Shown here: positions 24,002 to 31,978 of the stretch, one piece after another | Layout: every line of letters starts with the position of its first letter | Position numbering within the stretch: position 1 is the first letter of the stretch | Source of the DNA: a virus | IMG/VR virus record: IMGVR_UViG_3300044630_000957 | Span: 1-59,993 of that record | Strand: one strand, 5' to 3' | Length of the DNA stretch: 59,993 nt | Made by a program: the position numbers and the translations under genes | The notes under the pieces: generated by a model | Seen by the model: only the letters and a program-made list of their open reading frames with translations | Databases searched by the model: none | Told to the model about the DNA's origin: nothing

Positions 24002-24622
24002 TCAGCAATCCCATTTACGGAGTGAAAGTGCCTTGCGTGTCGGGCGACCCTTGTCGTCCTTCATCGGCCCCGGCATGCCAGACATGCGTGCGCAGAATGA
24101 CTTGCGACGCGCGGCTGCCTTTGGTGATTTCTTTGCCTGCTTCGCGCTGACAGGAGGCTTGATGTCCTTGCCCTGAGCGCGCAGCGATGCGCGGCCCTTG
24201 GCATTGAGGCCGCCTTCGGGGTTCTGCCCCTCCTTGCGGGTCCATGCGCCGCCGCCCTCGGCCATAGCGAGACCGCCCTTGCCAAAGGGCATGCGCAAGT
24301 TGGCGTTGACGCCGCGTTGCTGCGGATTGTAGCCCACGCCCGCAGAGAACTTTGGATTGCTGTACTGCGCCTGAAGCTGCTGGAGCGCGACGCCTTTGGG
24401 GTCGACGCGCATCTGAGCGCCAATGTCGAACTGGCCGTTGCGCATGGGCATCTGAGCGCCGACCTGCATGCCGTTCGGTGTTAAGTTCGCGTTGGCGCGG
24501 GGCGGTTGTCCTTGCTGCATTGGTTGCTGCATGGGCTGCTGCCCGCGCTTGTTCACGCCCAGCGCGTCGTCGATGTGGCTCTTGGCCTTAAACTGTCGGA
24601 GGTCGAAGGCGTTGTCCATCAT
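24002..24622 (-). CDS. DUF6321-like late protein
   Basis: 206 aa. The start ATGGACAACGC region follows a TGATGATG junction; the first Met codon at 24622 overlaps the upstream stop. The N-terminal half is Gln/Asn/Pro-rich (QQPMQQPMQQGQPPRANANL). The C-terminal half carries the DUF6321 pattern: KEGQNPEGGLNAKGRASLRA, RRKSFCARMSGMPGPMKDDK, GRPTRKALSLRKWDC. This domain is common in phages of aquatic bacteria and its function is unknown. Position between head decoration genes and the capsid-unit terminator suggests a virion or packaging-associated role. Confidence 0.7.
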   Translation of the reverse strand: MMDNAFDLRQFKAKSHIDDALGVNKRGQQPMQQPMQQGQPPRANANLTPNGMQVGAQMPMRNGQFDIGAQMRVDPKGVALQQLQAQYSNPKFSAGVGYNPQQRGVNANLRMPFGKGGLAMAEGGGAWTRKEGQNPEGGLNAKGRASLRAQGKDIKPPVSAKQAKKSPKAAARRKSFCARMSGMPGPMKDDKGRPTRKALSLRKWDC

Positions 24623-25029
24623 CAATCTGCGTAGGACTTAACCATCTCAAGGATGATAGTGTACCTGTCACCGGCGCTGGCGTCGTGAGTAGAGAATTGG
24701 ATGTCGCCATTCTTACCTGCGCCTGCGTTGTTCCACAGACCGCCGAACTCCGTCAGGTCCATCGAGTACATGGTGTTCTGCGGGATTGACGTGATAAGCA
24801 CGTCCGTGGTGGCGTCCCAGAACATGTCAACAATTAGGCCGTGCGTAAAGACGTGCATCTTAACGATAGTAACGCCGTCGCAAGCCTTGCTGAAAGAGCT
24901 AGGGTTGAGCGTCGAAACATCAACCTTGGTCACCTTGGTCTCGCCGGTGCCGTCGGAGATGTTCGTAAATTTCATAATGGCCATACGCTCGCCATCGAAC
25001 AGGGTTTGTGTTGCTACTGCATCTGCCAT
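24622..25029 (-). CDS. Head accessory protein, 135 aa
   Basis: The start MADAVATQTLFDGERMAIMK is supported by GAGGA nine bases upstream; the earlier in-frame TTG lacks a site. The segment MKFTNISDGTGETKVTKVDV is a pattern I know from conserved virion proteins next to major capsid genes in podophages. The protein is beta-rich, with no Cys pairs or TM. It probably decorates or completes the head. Confidence 0.65.
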   Translation of the reverse strand: MADAVATQTLFDGERMAIMKFTNISDGTGETKVTKVDVSTLNPSSFSKACDGVTIVKMHVFTHGLIVDMFWDATTDVLITSIPQNTMYSMDLTEFGGLWNNAGAGKNGDIQFSTHDASAGDRYTIILEMVKSYAD

Positions 25030-25050
25030 CTGTGTATTCCTCAATAATCA

Positions 25051-25072
25051 GGGGCCACCCGAAGGCGACCCC
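25051..25072 (-). terminator. UUCG-capped hairpin between two head genes
   Basis: Minus strand GGGGTCGCC, loop TTCG, GGTGGCCCC: nine pairs including two G-U. The following bases (TGATTATT) are only moderately T-rich. It may be a partial terminator or an mRNA-stabilising hairpin behind the 147-aa head protein gene. Confidence 0.55.
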
Positions 25073-25095
25073 CTCTTATAACATAAGACTAACGC

Positions 25096-25539
25096 TTAGT
25101 CATTAGCCGTTGTTTGCACGTACTGGTACGTGACGCGGACTTGTCCAACCGTAGGCTGGCCAACGGACGTCACTGTCGCAACGACAGTTCCGTTTGTTCC
25201 GATGTTGTCCATTGCAGCAAGCTGTGCCGCAGTGAACGTAGGCAGAACGCGGACACCAGTTTTGGCATTGACGCCGCTTGCGTAGGTGGTCGCACCCGAT
25301 GCCGTACCGACAGAGACAGTTGCCGAGGTGGCACTGTCGTACTGCGTGAGCACGTCAACGATGATGTTCACAATCTGCGAACCGAAAGGCAAGTAGACTG
25401 TGCCGTTTTGCACGAGTGTGGCGTCGAAGTTGATCAACACGGTCTGCGAAAGAACCGCGAGACCGATGTTTGGGCCGCCTGCTTTACCGGCGTTAATGTC
25501 GCCGGAGGCAAGTGGGCCGCTCCAAGTAGTTTGTGACAT
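25096..25539 (-). CDS. Capsid decoration-like protein, 147 aa
   Basis: MSQTTWSGPLASGDINAGKA begins a small beta-rich protein with FDATLVQNGTVYLPFGSQIV, NIIVDVLTQYDSATSATVSV and a C-terminal QVRVTYQYVQTTAND. It has AAAGGAG upstream (CTAAAGGAGAAACTAAATG) and immediately follows the capsid gene and its hairpin. Its size, composition and place fit a head decoration or cement protein made in high amounts. Confidence 0.65.
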   Translation of the reverse strand: MSQTTWSGPLASGDINAGKAGGPNIGLAVLSQTVLINFDATLVQNGTVYLPFGSQIVNIIVDVLTQYDSATSATVSVGTASGATTYASGVNAKTGVRVLPTFTAAQLAAMDNIGTNGTVVATVTSVGQPTVGQVRVTYQYVQTTAND

Positions 25540-25563
25540 TTAGTTTCTCCTTTAGAGAAGGGA

Positions 25564-25581
25564 GGGGGACCGAAGTCCCCC
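25564..25581 (-). terminator. UUCG-capped GC hairpin after the major capsid gene
   Basis: Minus strand GGGGGAC, loop TTCG, GTCCCCC: seven perfect pairs, starting eight bases past the capsid stop, then TCCCTTCTCT. The short pyrimidine run makes it a leaky terminator or a 3' stabiliser that lets capsid mRNA accumulate over downstream genes. Confidence 0.65.
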
Positions 25582-25588
25582 AACCCAA

Positions 25589-26503
25589 TTAGATGCCAGC
25601 CGTACCGTATACGCCGCGTGGATCGGTCCAACCGAACGCATAACGCTCGGTAGCCTTGTAGCGCATGCTGTCGGTTTCGAAGTCACCTTCCATGCTCTTC
25701 TCAAGACCACGACGCATAGCGAGCTTCAAACCTTCTGGCGCATCAGTCTGTACCCACCATGCAGTGGTCGAGGTGATACGCGACAGGTTGGCTTGTCCTT
25801 CCGCCAATAAACCCATAGAATTCACAGGGTTAACGTCGTTGTTCGCGGTGCCTGCACGCAGTGCGGACTTCAGCAATACTTCAGCTTGGAACACGTTCGA
25901 AGGACCGGAAACGATCTTCTTAGGTGTCAAGCGGATGCGCTTGCCGTTGTTGTCTACTGCGTTGCGGATCTGGATGAGGATCTGCTCAAGCGAGGTCTGC
26001 GACAAGTTGGCTGCGGTCGTAAGCTGGTTCGAGAACGTACCAGTTGCGATCGGGTGAGACGTGTTGACCAACGATACGCCGTCGCCGCCTGCATACGCGC
26101 TGTTGAAGGCACGGTTCAGGATGTTGGCACCAAGGGTTTCCTTGGTTTCGATCAGCGACTGTGCAAGGTGACGAGCATAGGTCTGACCGATACGGATGTG
26201 ATCGCCATCTTCCACCAGAACCTTTGTCAATGCAAAGGCAAGGCCGTAGACGCGGTACACGTAGCGCTGGATGAACAGCACGCCGCCGGATTGATACGTG
26301 ACAGGCATGCCGTCTGGCAATTCTGGCGCGGCACCAAAGCCGAACAGGACAGGCTCTTCGTGGTAGTTACGGGGAATGCCCTTAAACTCTTTGAAGACCT
26401 GCGCCCACTCATCAGCGCGTTGATCGTAAATTCCGTTGAACTCTTCGTTTAGGATCGGTTCAACGATCGAGCGGAAGTCTGTACTTCTCATTGGGGTAGC
26501 CAT
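25589..26503 (-). CDS. Major capsid protein
   Basis: 304 aa, starting MATPMRSTDFRSIVEPILNE. HK97-fold-type elements include FALTKVLVEDGDHIRIGQTY, a helix (ARHLAQSLIETKETLGANIL), the P-domain-like DGVSLVNTSHPIATGTFSNQ, and the C-terminal YAFGWTDPRGVYGTAGI. The HxxA/DGVSLF-type motif is typical of capsid proteins of marine and freshwater podophages. It follows scaffold and two head genes and is followed by a strong hairpin, as expected for the most abundant late product. Confidence 0.85.
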   Translation of the reverse strand: MATPMRSTDFRSIVEPILNEEFNGIYDQRADEWAQVFKEFKGIPRNYHEEPVLFGFGAAPELPDGMPVTYQSGGVLFIQRYVYRVYGLAFALTKVLVEDGDHIRIGQTYARHLAQSLIETKETLGANILNRAFNSAYAGGDGVSLVNTSHPIATGTFSNQLTTAANLSQTSLEQILIQIRNAVDNNGKRIRLTPKKIVSGPSNVFQAEVLLKSALRAGTANNDVNPVNSMGLLAEGQANLSRITSTTAWWVQTDAPEGLKLAMRRGLEKSMEGDFETDSMRYKATERYAFGWTDPRGVYGTAGI

Positions 26504-26517
26504 TGTTCAAGCCCTCC

Positions 26518-27093
26518 TTAGTACGCGGCCTTATCGGCGACGTTTTGATGTTCGCTGATTTGGACCTGAGCGATGACATACGTGTCACCCCAGTTGTTGT
26601 CGGGACCGGGAGTGATCCCGATGAGGCGCATTTGAGCGTTCGCAGCAGCAGTTGAAACGCCCAACATCATCTGGCTGATGCCGACTACAGTCGAGCCAGT
26701 ACCGATGGTGGTGGTGTCATACTGCTTACCAATGTCGGCTACGTTCAGAGCGGCGTCGCTCTGGATTTCATAGACGATGGTTGGGTCGAGCGTAGCGTAA
26801 GCAACGATGTCAGTCGCTGCGAGCGATGCAGTCCACTTGTTGGACACGCGACGGCGACCGTCACTGTCCGTGAACTCAACGCCTTGGAAGGTGCCGATGA
26901 AAGCGGCACCGACAGCGGCAGCCACGAGTGTGCCTTCCGTTTCGCCACCAGATGTTGCTGGCGCGATGCGGACGGGTTGGTTCTGTAGTATGTTAACGGC
27001 GTAGCCTGTCTGGATCGTAAAGGCGGTAGGACGAACCGTGCCGCTTGGCGAATAGACAGGACGTAGGCCGAACGGTTGTGATACCGAAGACAT
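26518..27093 (-). CDS. Head protein upstream of capsid gene, 191 aa
   Basis: MSSVSQPFGLRPVYSPSGTV with AGAGGA upstream. FGLRPV near the N-terminus, followed by VNILQNQPVRIAPATSGGET and FQGVEFTDSDGRRRVSNKWT, is a pattern of conserved phage head proteins (often minor capsid or decoration) located beside the major capsid gene. Beta-rich, no TM. Probably virion-associated. Confidence 0.65.
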   Translation of the reverse strand: MSSVSQPFGLRPVYSPSGTVRPTAFTIQTGYAVNILQNQPVRIAPATSGGETEGTLVAAAVGAAFIGTFQGVEFTDSDGRRRVSNKWTASLAATDIVAYATLDPTIVYEIQSDAALNVADIGKQYDTTTIGTGSTVVGISQMMLGVSTAAANAQMRLIGITPGPDNNWGDTYVIAQVQISEHQNVADKAAY

Positions 27094-27129
27094 AGCCTTA
27101 ATCCTCTTGTTAAATGGATGAAACCGTCA

Positions 27130-27669
27130 TCAGTCGAAAAGACCAATGCGCGGGTTATGCTCACGCATTTCCATCAAACCGTCACCTTCGAACAACGTGC
27201 TGCCTGAACCTTCTGCCTGTTGCCGCATGATCTCTGCGGTTTCGGCCAGCTTGTTCTCCTCACGTAACGGAGCATCGTGGTGAGCTTCCTGCATAAACCT
27301 TTGATACAAGGCTTCGGGCAGCTTAAACGCGATCATCTCGTTGACACCAATCATTCCAGACCATTCGCCTGTCTTGATTGAGGCGAACTCCATGCCCGGC
27401 ACCTCCGACGCTTTTATCGGCTCGTATCCGAGCTGAATGCGACGGTGGATTGGGTCACGAGGGTTCGTCGTCGTGAGCCAGCACATGTGATATCCCGGTA
27501 TATTCGGTAAATCAGGTAGTGCGTCATTAAATAACTGCGCCCGGAACATCTCGAGCCGGTCGTCATCAGTCACTTCGCGATTTTCGGTGACCTGTCGGTC
27601 TTCCATTTCGCGGGACTGCCGTCCAACACCGAGTTCCTTCTTCAAACGCTCATCAGTACTATTTGTCAT
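27130..27669 (-). CDS. Head morphogenesis-region protein, 179 aa
   Basis: A charged N-terminus (MTNSTDERLKKELGVGRQSR) and a core with PDLPNIPGYHMCWLTTTNPR and IQLGYEPIKASEVPGMEFAS, then LREENKLAETAEIMRQQAEG. I know this arrangement (PGYHxCWxTTTNxxDPI) from hypothetical proteins always placed between scaffold and capsid genes in podophages. Its role is unproven; an assembly factor is likely. Confidence 0.65.
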   Translation of the reverse strand: MTNSTDERLKKELGVGRQSREMEDRQVTENREVTDDDRLEMFRAQLFNDALPDLPNIPGYHMCWLTTTNPRDPIHRRIQLGYEPIKASEVPGMEFASIKTGEWSGMIGVNEMIAFKLPEALYQRFMQEAHHDAPLREENKLAETAEIMRQQAEGSGSTLFEGDGLMEMREHNPRIGLFD

Positions 27670-27687
27670 GTTGTCTCACTCCAGTTT

Positions 27688-28632
27688 TCAGCGAGCCGAA
27701 CTTTTGTCGTAAGCCTGATAAGCCTTGAGCATTTGGTTACGACGCGGAACGTCATCCCAAATACCTGCGTCTATCATAGCTTGCTTCCGTTCGGGTGTCA
27801 CGTATATTTCTTTCTTAGTCGAAACGGGCGCGTGCTCACGCGTCGTTCCGGTCGGGGGTGCCTTACGTTTGCTAGGACTTTGGCGGGTTTCCGCCTCGTC
27901 GTCGCCAATGCGCGCGGCCACGCGGCGGGTCAGCTCGTGCCAGTAGTCGGCGTCCTTGGGGTTGTACCCCTCGGCGGCGAGCTGGTTGTCAATGACCTTC
28001 GTGATGGCGCTGTCCTCGTCACGGCCACTAGGGTCGTACCATGGGTTCGCGTTCATCCATTCCTTTGCGTAATTTACCACGCGCGGGTCAGGGCCGGGGT
28101 TGGCGTGTTGCTGGCGGACCTGCTCCACTTGCTGCTTCTGCTGCCACAGTTGCTGCGCCTCGTACTGCGCCTCGTCGCGCAGACGCATCGCCGTTGCCAC
28201 GTCGTCACCGTTACCGGCCTCGACTGCGCGGGCGATGATGGCCTCGGCCTGCTTCACGTCGGCCTGAGCCTGCGCGATGCGTTGGTCGATGGCGCTTACA
28301 TTGCTGGCAAGCGTGTTGCCCTCGATGGCAGAGACGCGGCGCAACAGCGCATCGTTCTGCTCACGCAACTCGGCAAGCTCGCGATCGGCGTGCTCCTTGG
28401 CGCGTAGCCGCCGCTCACGCTGCTTCTGGCGCTTGACGTTGCTACGGCTCTTGCGGGCGATTTCTTCGTCGCTGTCGTCTTCGCTGTCGCCAAGCCGCTC
28501 ATCATCATCGTCATCATCGTCATCGCTGTCATCGGTGTCAGCTTCTTCCTGTACAGGTTCCTGTACAGGTTCCTCGCCTTCGATGATTACGATATCGTCT
28601 TCGTCATTTTCTGTCAGTTGGTTGTCAGCCAT
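27688..28632 (-). CDS. Scaffolding protein
   Basis: 314 aa, with an extremely acidic N-terminus (runs such as DTDDSDDDDDDDDERLGD), a long coiled coil (RKQREREL-type; QRIAQAQADVKQAEAIIARA; LWQQKQQVEQVRQQHA), and a basic C-terminal part (SPSKRKAPPTGTTREHAPVS, then YVTPERKQAMIDAGIWDDVP). Acidic, helical, placed between portal and capsid genes, it fits an assembly scaffold that guides capsid polymerisation and leaves before packaging. The C-terminal basic helix would contact capsid subunits. Confidence 0.8.
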   Translation of the reverse strand: MADNQLTENDEDDIVIIEGEEPVQEPVQEEADTDDSDDDDDDDDERLGDSEDDSDEEIARKSRSNVKRQKQRERRLRAKEHADRELAELREQNDALLRRVSAIEGNTLASNVSAIDQRIAQAQADVKQAEAIIARAVEAGNGDDVATAMRLRDEAQYEAQQLWQQKQQVEQVRQQHANPGPDPRVVNYAKEWMNANPWYDPSGRDEDSAITKVIDNQLAAEGYNPKDADYWHELTRRVAARIGDDEAETRQSPSKRKAPPTGTTREHAPVSTKKEIYVTPERKQAMIDAGIWDDVPRRNQMLKAYQAYDKSSAR

Positions 28633-28642
28633 TTACATGCTC

Positions 28643-29068
28643 CTAGAGGAATGCCTTGACGGCAAGCGGGTCACCAGTGACCTTGCCCACCAAATCAAGA
28701 TCGTTGAAGATTACGACGATGGCCTCTTCTCCATCATCGGTCTTTACCGACCAACGGTCGCCGCCGTAGCGGGGCACGCGGACGAAGTCTCCGACTTCGC
28801 ACCACGACCCTTCGGGCCAGTGTTCCATTGTGTTGCGGTTCTTGAACGCGAGGCTGCCGATGTCGATGACCTTGGCGACCTGCGTGTTGTAGTGCTCCGT
28901 CTCGCGGACGTCGCCTGTCAGGATGATGCCACCCTTCGTCTTTGTCTTTGGCGTCCGTATCTGGCACAGGACGCGCGAGCCGAATGGCTTCACGCCTGCG
29001 TCACAGGGTGGGAATGCCTCGTCGAGACCGTCGTAACTAAACTCGACGCTGTTTCCATTTATCTGCAT
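28643..29068 (-). CDS. GroES-like co-chaperonin
   Basis: 141 aa. PFGSRVLCQIRTPKTKTKGG is the start of the Cpn10 barrel, with the mobile-loop-like KTKGGIILTGD. YNTQVAKVIDIGSLAF, then GDFVRVPRYGGDRWSVKTDD and AIVVIFNDLDLVGKVTGD complete the GroES fold (compare T4 gp31 and cyanophage versions). It acts with host GroEL, probably to fold the capsid protein, which fits its place between portal and scaffold genes. It is longer than bacterial GroES (about 95 aa) because of an N-terminal extension and a loop (NRNTMEHWPEGSWCE). Confidence 0.85.
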   Translation of the reverse strand: MQINGNSVEFSYDGLDEAFPPCDAGVKPFGSRVLCQIRTPKTKTKGGIILTGDVRETEHYNTQVAKVIDIGSLAFKNRNTMEHWPEGSWCEVGDFVRVPRYGGDRWSVKTDDGEEAIVVIFNDLDLVGKVTGDPLAVKAFL

Positions 29069-29076
29069 GTGTGCTC

Positions 29077-29265
29077 CTAAAATTCACGTTTGTCGTCTTC
29101 CGCCACCGTGTTGATCAGGATTTCCTTGGCCCGCTGCAATCCAGCGTACAGGCCAACGGCGCGTCCATAATCAAACTCGGTCTTGCCAGACGGCCTCTCC
29201 AGCGCCTCAACAGCCATTGCTGCCTGTTCTGTCTCAAGGCGTTGGAGGAGGGTTTCTATTCTCAT
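29077..29265 (-). CDS. Small helical protein, 62 aa
   Basis: MRIETLLQRLETEQAAMAVE, then TEFDYGRAVGLYAGLQRAKE and an acidic/basic end (AEDDKREF). Coupled by ATGA to the 44-aa gene upstream. The DYGRxxGxxxGLxxA helix is found in small proteins of phage head clusters. Function unknown. Confidence 0.75.
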   Translation of the reverse strand: MRIETLLQRLETEQAAMAVEALERPSGKTEFDYGRAVGLYAGLQRAKEILINTVAEDDKREF

Positions 29266-29396
29266 GCCGGTGTCTTGGGTGACTTAACTGGATGAGGCAT
29301 GATGCCTTGTGCCATTTTCTTGTGCATAGGCATGGTCTTGTCGCTCGCCTTCGGGGTTTTGCCCTTCGGTGTCGCGCTCTTTGCATTGTCGGCCAT
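29262..29396 (-). CDS. Basic Met/Lys/Pro-rich mini-protein, 44 aa
   Basis: MADNAKSATPKGKTPKASDK, then TMPMHKKMAQGIMPHPVKSP. AAGGA lies seven bases before the ATG, the gene fits between the portal stop and the next start, and it ends with an ATGA overlap, so it is real despite its length. The composition suggests a disordered nucleic-acid- or capsid-binding peptide. Confidence 0.75.
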   Translation of the reverse strand: MADNAKSATPKGKTPKASDKTMPMHKKMAQGIMPHPVKSPKTPA

Positions 29397-29406
29397 ATGG
29401 TTTTCC

Positions 29407-31968
29407 TTATGGGTTCGGGTTTATCCCAGTGCCGGTTGACACTGCGATGCGTTCGCCAGACATGATCTCGGCCTGCGCAAGCTGCATAGCCGTTTGGTTG
29501 TCTTGCTGGTTCATGGTCATGCGGGCGTTGAGTTCAGCCGACTTGCGGGCGTCCTCGCGGTCCTGCTTCATCTGCTCAAGCTGCTGCTCGATCTGGAGCT
29601 TCTGCGCCTGAAGCTGCATCTCGGCTTGGCTCTGCATTGCCTCGGCCTGCATCTTCTGGCCCTCGATCTGCATGGCCGTCTGGTCTTTCTGCATTTGCAT
29701 CTGCATCTTCTGGCCGTCGAGCTGCATCTGCGCCTGATCGCGCTGCTGCTGTGCCTGTAGCTTCTGGCCCTCGATGGCGGTGCGCGGATCTTGCGGCGGC
29801 TGCGGTGCGAGTTGCTGCATCATCTGCATGGCCTGCGCGATGACAGGCGGCAGCGATGCGAACACCTCGGTCGCGTCGGTGACCACCGTCTGCGATGCCT
29901 CGGCCAGCATGCGATCGAACGCGCGGCGTGCCTCGTCATCCTTGAGGTTCTTCATGTCCTCGCTGATGTCGATGCCCGACGTGTCCTCGGCCAGCTCAAG
30001 CACCGTTGACGCGTACCACAACGCAAGGTGCTCCTTGATGTGGCCGAGTATCACCGGCAGATAGGCTGGCGCGATGAGCTGGCTTGCGCCGAGCGCGGGG
30101 TTCGTCATGTACGCCAAGTGCGTCTTGAGGTGGGCGATGTGGTCCTGCTCAGGGAAGGCGACGATCGGTCGGCCCATAGTGGCCGCGACGTTCTCGTTAA
30201 CCGCGTTCTGCTGCTTCGGCTCCATCGGCGGGACGAGCAGCTCCTTCGGGTTCGGTACGCGCAGCGTCTCAAGCAGACGCTCCTCGACCTTGCGCAGGTT
30301 GTACAGTTGCGGCAGTGCGGCGGCGCGCTGCGACACCGCCTGAACCTGCGCAAAGCGTTGGCTCTCGCTGAAGATCGCGGGGTCGGACACCGGCACGACG
30401 TCCATCGGGCCTTCGAAGTCTGCGCGCGTGGCCAGCACTTCGCCGACCTCGTGCTTCACGTCGGCGTCGTCCAAATACATCGCGTTGAGGCGGTGCAGGA
30501 TGCGCAGCGTGCGGGCCATAGCGCCGTGCAGACGCGCGTGGATCGACGAGAACACGGTCATGCCCTCTTGGATCAGCGCGAGCGTCGTGCCGACTGGCGC
30601 GTTCGGGTTCTGGTCGGCCAGATTGTCCATCGATGTGCGGACCACGCCCTTGCCTGCGTCGACCACAAAGCCGAGCAGTTGGAACAGGGTCGGCGATGGT
30701 GGGTTGAACGGTATCGGCATGGCCAGCTTGCGGACGTCGTCCACGTTGAGGCCACCCTCGATTTCTTCGACCTGTGTCGGCTGGATGTTCAGCGACTGGC
30801 CGCCACGTGTGCCGCCCTTCAACTTGAGCATCGTCGGCACGTTCTGGATGTGCGCGCTGTCCATCAGTGCGCGCAGAGCGCCAGTTGCGGCGGCGCTCAG
30901 GCCACCAATCATGTGCGGCAAGCCGATTGGGTACGCGCCGCGCCACGGGATGAACGGGAACTCGACGAACCAGTCGAGTGGCTCGCGGCTGTCGTCCTCT
31001 TCGTCCCAGTTGCGGTAAATCGCGAGCACTTTGCTCGATGGCTTGTCGATCGTGATGATGTACGGCGCGTTGCCGTCACCCTCGACGTCGGCGATGACGT
31101 GGCACTCGAACACGGTGCGCAGGCCATCTTCGTTGTAGCTGGTGTCGTTGCGACCCTCGATCTTGTCGTTGGCCACGTCGGCTGCCGAGCGCTCAGGCTC
31201 AAGACCGGCGGGCGTCAGGTCGACGTCGCGGTACATGCCGCTCTCGACGCGCTGCTCGTAGTCGAGCTGCGTCAGGTACTGGACGTGCGTCTTGCGCTGC
31301 GCGGTGTAGAAGTTGGTCGCCGCGAATGGCAGGTACATGTCGTCGATCATGACGGCAAGGAAGCCGGGGCGGTTGCGCGCCTCGTCCCACGACATCTTGA
31401 GGTACTGCGCGCCGCCGAGTGGCACCTGCGTCAGTAGCTGCTCAAGCTCGGAGCGGAACTCTTGGCTCTGCACGGTGAGCTGCCAGTTCATGAGCGACGT
31501 CTTGCGCTTCGCCTTCTGGATCTTCTTCATCGTGACTTCGCCCTCGATCAGATCCTTGGCCGGACCTTGCGGGGGTAGAAGCTCCTTGATGGCGCGTGAT
31601 GCGAAGTCGATGCACGCCTCGGTCATCATCGGGTGGACGACCTTCGATGCGCCGTTGAACTGCGCGCCGCCGGGCGCGTCGTCACCGAGACCGGTGCGGC
31701 GGATGCCCTCTTCGTACTGCTCGTCGCGCTTCTTGCGCGCCTCCTTGTCGCGGCTGATCAGTTCGAGGAACTTCGACGCCAGTGACTTTAGGTCCGGTTC
31801 GGGCATAGTCTCGGCGAGGTTGTCGTAGAAGCTGCTCTCGCCTGCGGCTGGTCCGTTCTCGTCGAGCGTGACGATCGCGCCACCGTCCTCGGTGTCCTCA
31901 ACGTCGGTCACGTCCTCGCCGTCGAACTCAACGACTTCGCCCTCGATGATGTCTTCGTCTTCGATCAT
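29407..31968 (-). CDS. Portal protein, P22-like, with long Gln-rich C-terminal barrel
   Basis: 853 aa. After an acidic N-terminus (EDEDIIEGEVVEFDGEDVTD) come the portal body motifs: GAQFNGASKVVHPMMTEACI, DMYLPFAATNFYTAQRKTHV, FVEFPFIPWRGAYPIGLPHM, then NAPVGTTLALIQEGMTVFSS. Residues about 680-820 are a Gln/Met/Lys-rich helix (MQLDGQKMQMQMQKDQTAMQ), matching the long C-terminal barrel of P22-type portals (725 aa) but longer. It forms the dodecameric ring for DNA entry and the docking site for adaptors. It follows the large terminase with a ten-base gap. Confidence 0.9.
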   Translation of the reverse strand: MIEDEDIIEGEVVEFDGEDVTDVEDTEDGGAIVTLDENGPAAGESSFYDNLAETMPEPDLKSLASKFLELISRDKEARKKRDEQYEEGIRRTGLGDDAPGGAQFNGASKVVHPMMTEACIDFASRAIKELLPPQGPAKDLIEGEVTMKKIQKAKRKTSLMNWQLTVQSQEFRSELEQLLTQVPLGGAQYLKMSWDEARNRPGFLAVMIDDMYLPFAATNFYTAQRKTHVQYLTQLDYEQRVESGMYRDVDLTPAGLEPERSAADVANDKIEGRNDTSYNEDGLRTVFECHVIADVEGDGNAPYIITIDKPSSKVLAIYRNWDEEDDSREPLDWFVEFPFIPWRGAYPIGLPHMIGGLSAAATGALRALMDSAHIQNVPTMLKLKGGTRGGQSLNIQPTQVEEIEGGLNVDDVRKLAMPIPFNPPSPTLFQLLGFVVDAGKGVVRTSMDNLADQNPNAPVGTTLALIQEGMTVFSSIHARLHGAMARTLRILHRLNAMYLDDADVKHEVGEVLATRADFEGPMDVVPVSDPAIFSESQRFAQVQAVSQRAAALPQLYNLRKVEERLLETLRVPNPKELLVPPMEPKQQNAVNENVAATMGRPIVAFPEQDHIAHLKTHLAYMTNPALGASQLIAPAYLPVILGHIKEHLALWYASTVLELAEDTSGIDISEDMKNLKDDEARRAFDRMLAEASQTVVTDATEVFASLPPVIAQAMQMMQQLAPQPPQDPRTAIEGQKLQAQQQRDQAQMQLDGQKMQMQMQKDQTAMQIEGQKMQAEAMQSQAEMQLQAQKLQIEQQLEQMKQDREDARKSAELNARMTMNQQDNQTAMQLAQAEIMSGERIAVSTGTGINPNP

Positions 31969-31978
31969 TGCCTAATCC

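Noticed and set aside
30028-31437. 469-codon open frame opposite the portal gene
   Set aside because: Antisense reading of a strongly conserved portal gene; composition (Arg/Val/His-rich) is typical of shadow frames in GC-rich DNA.
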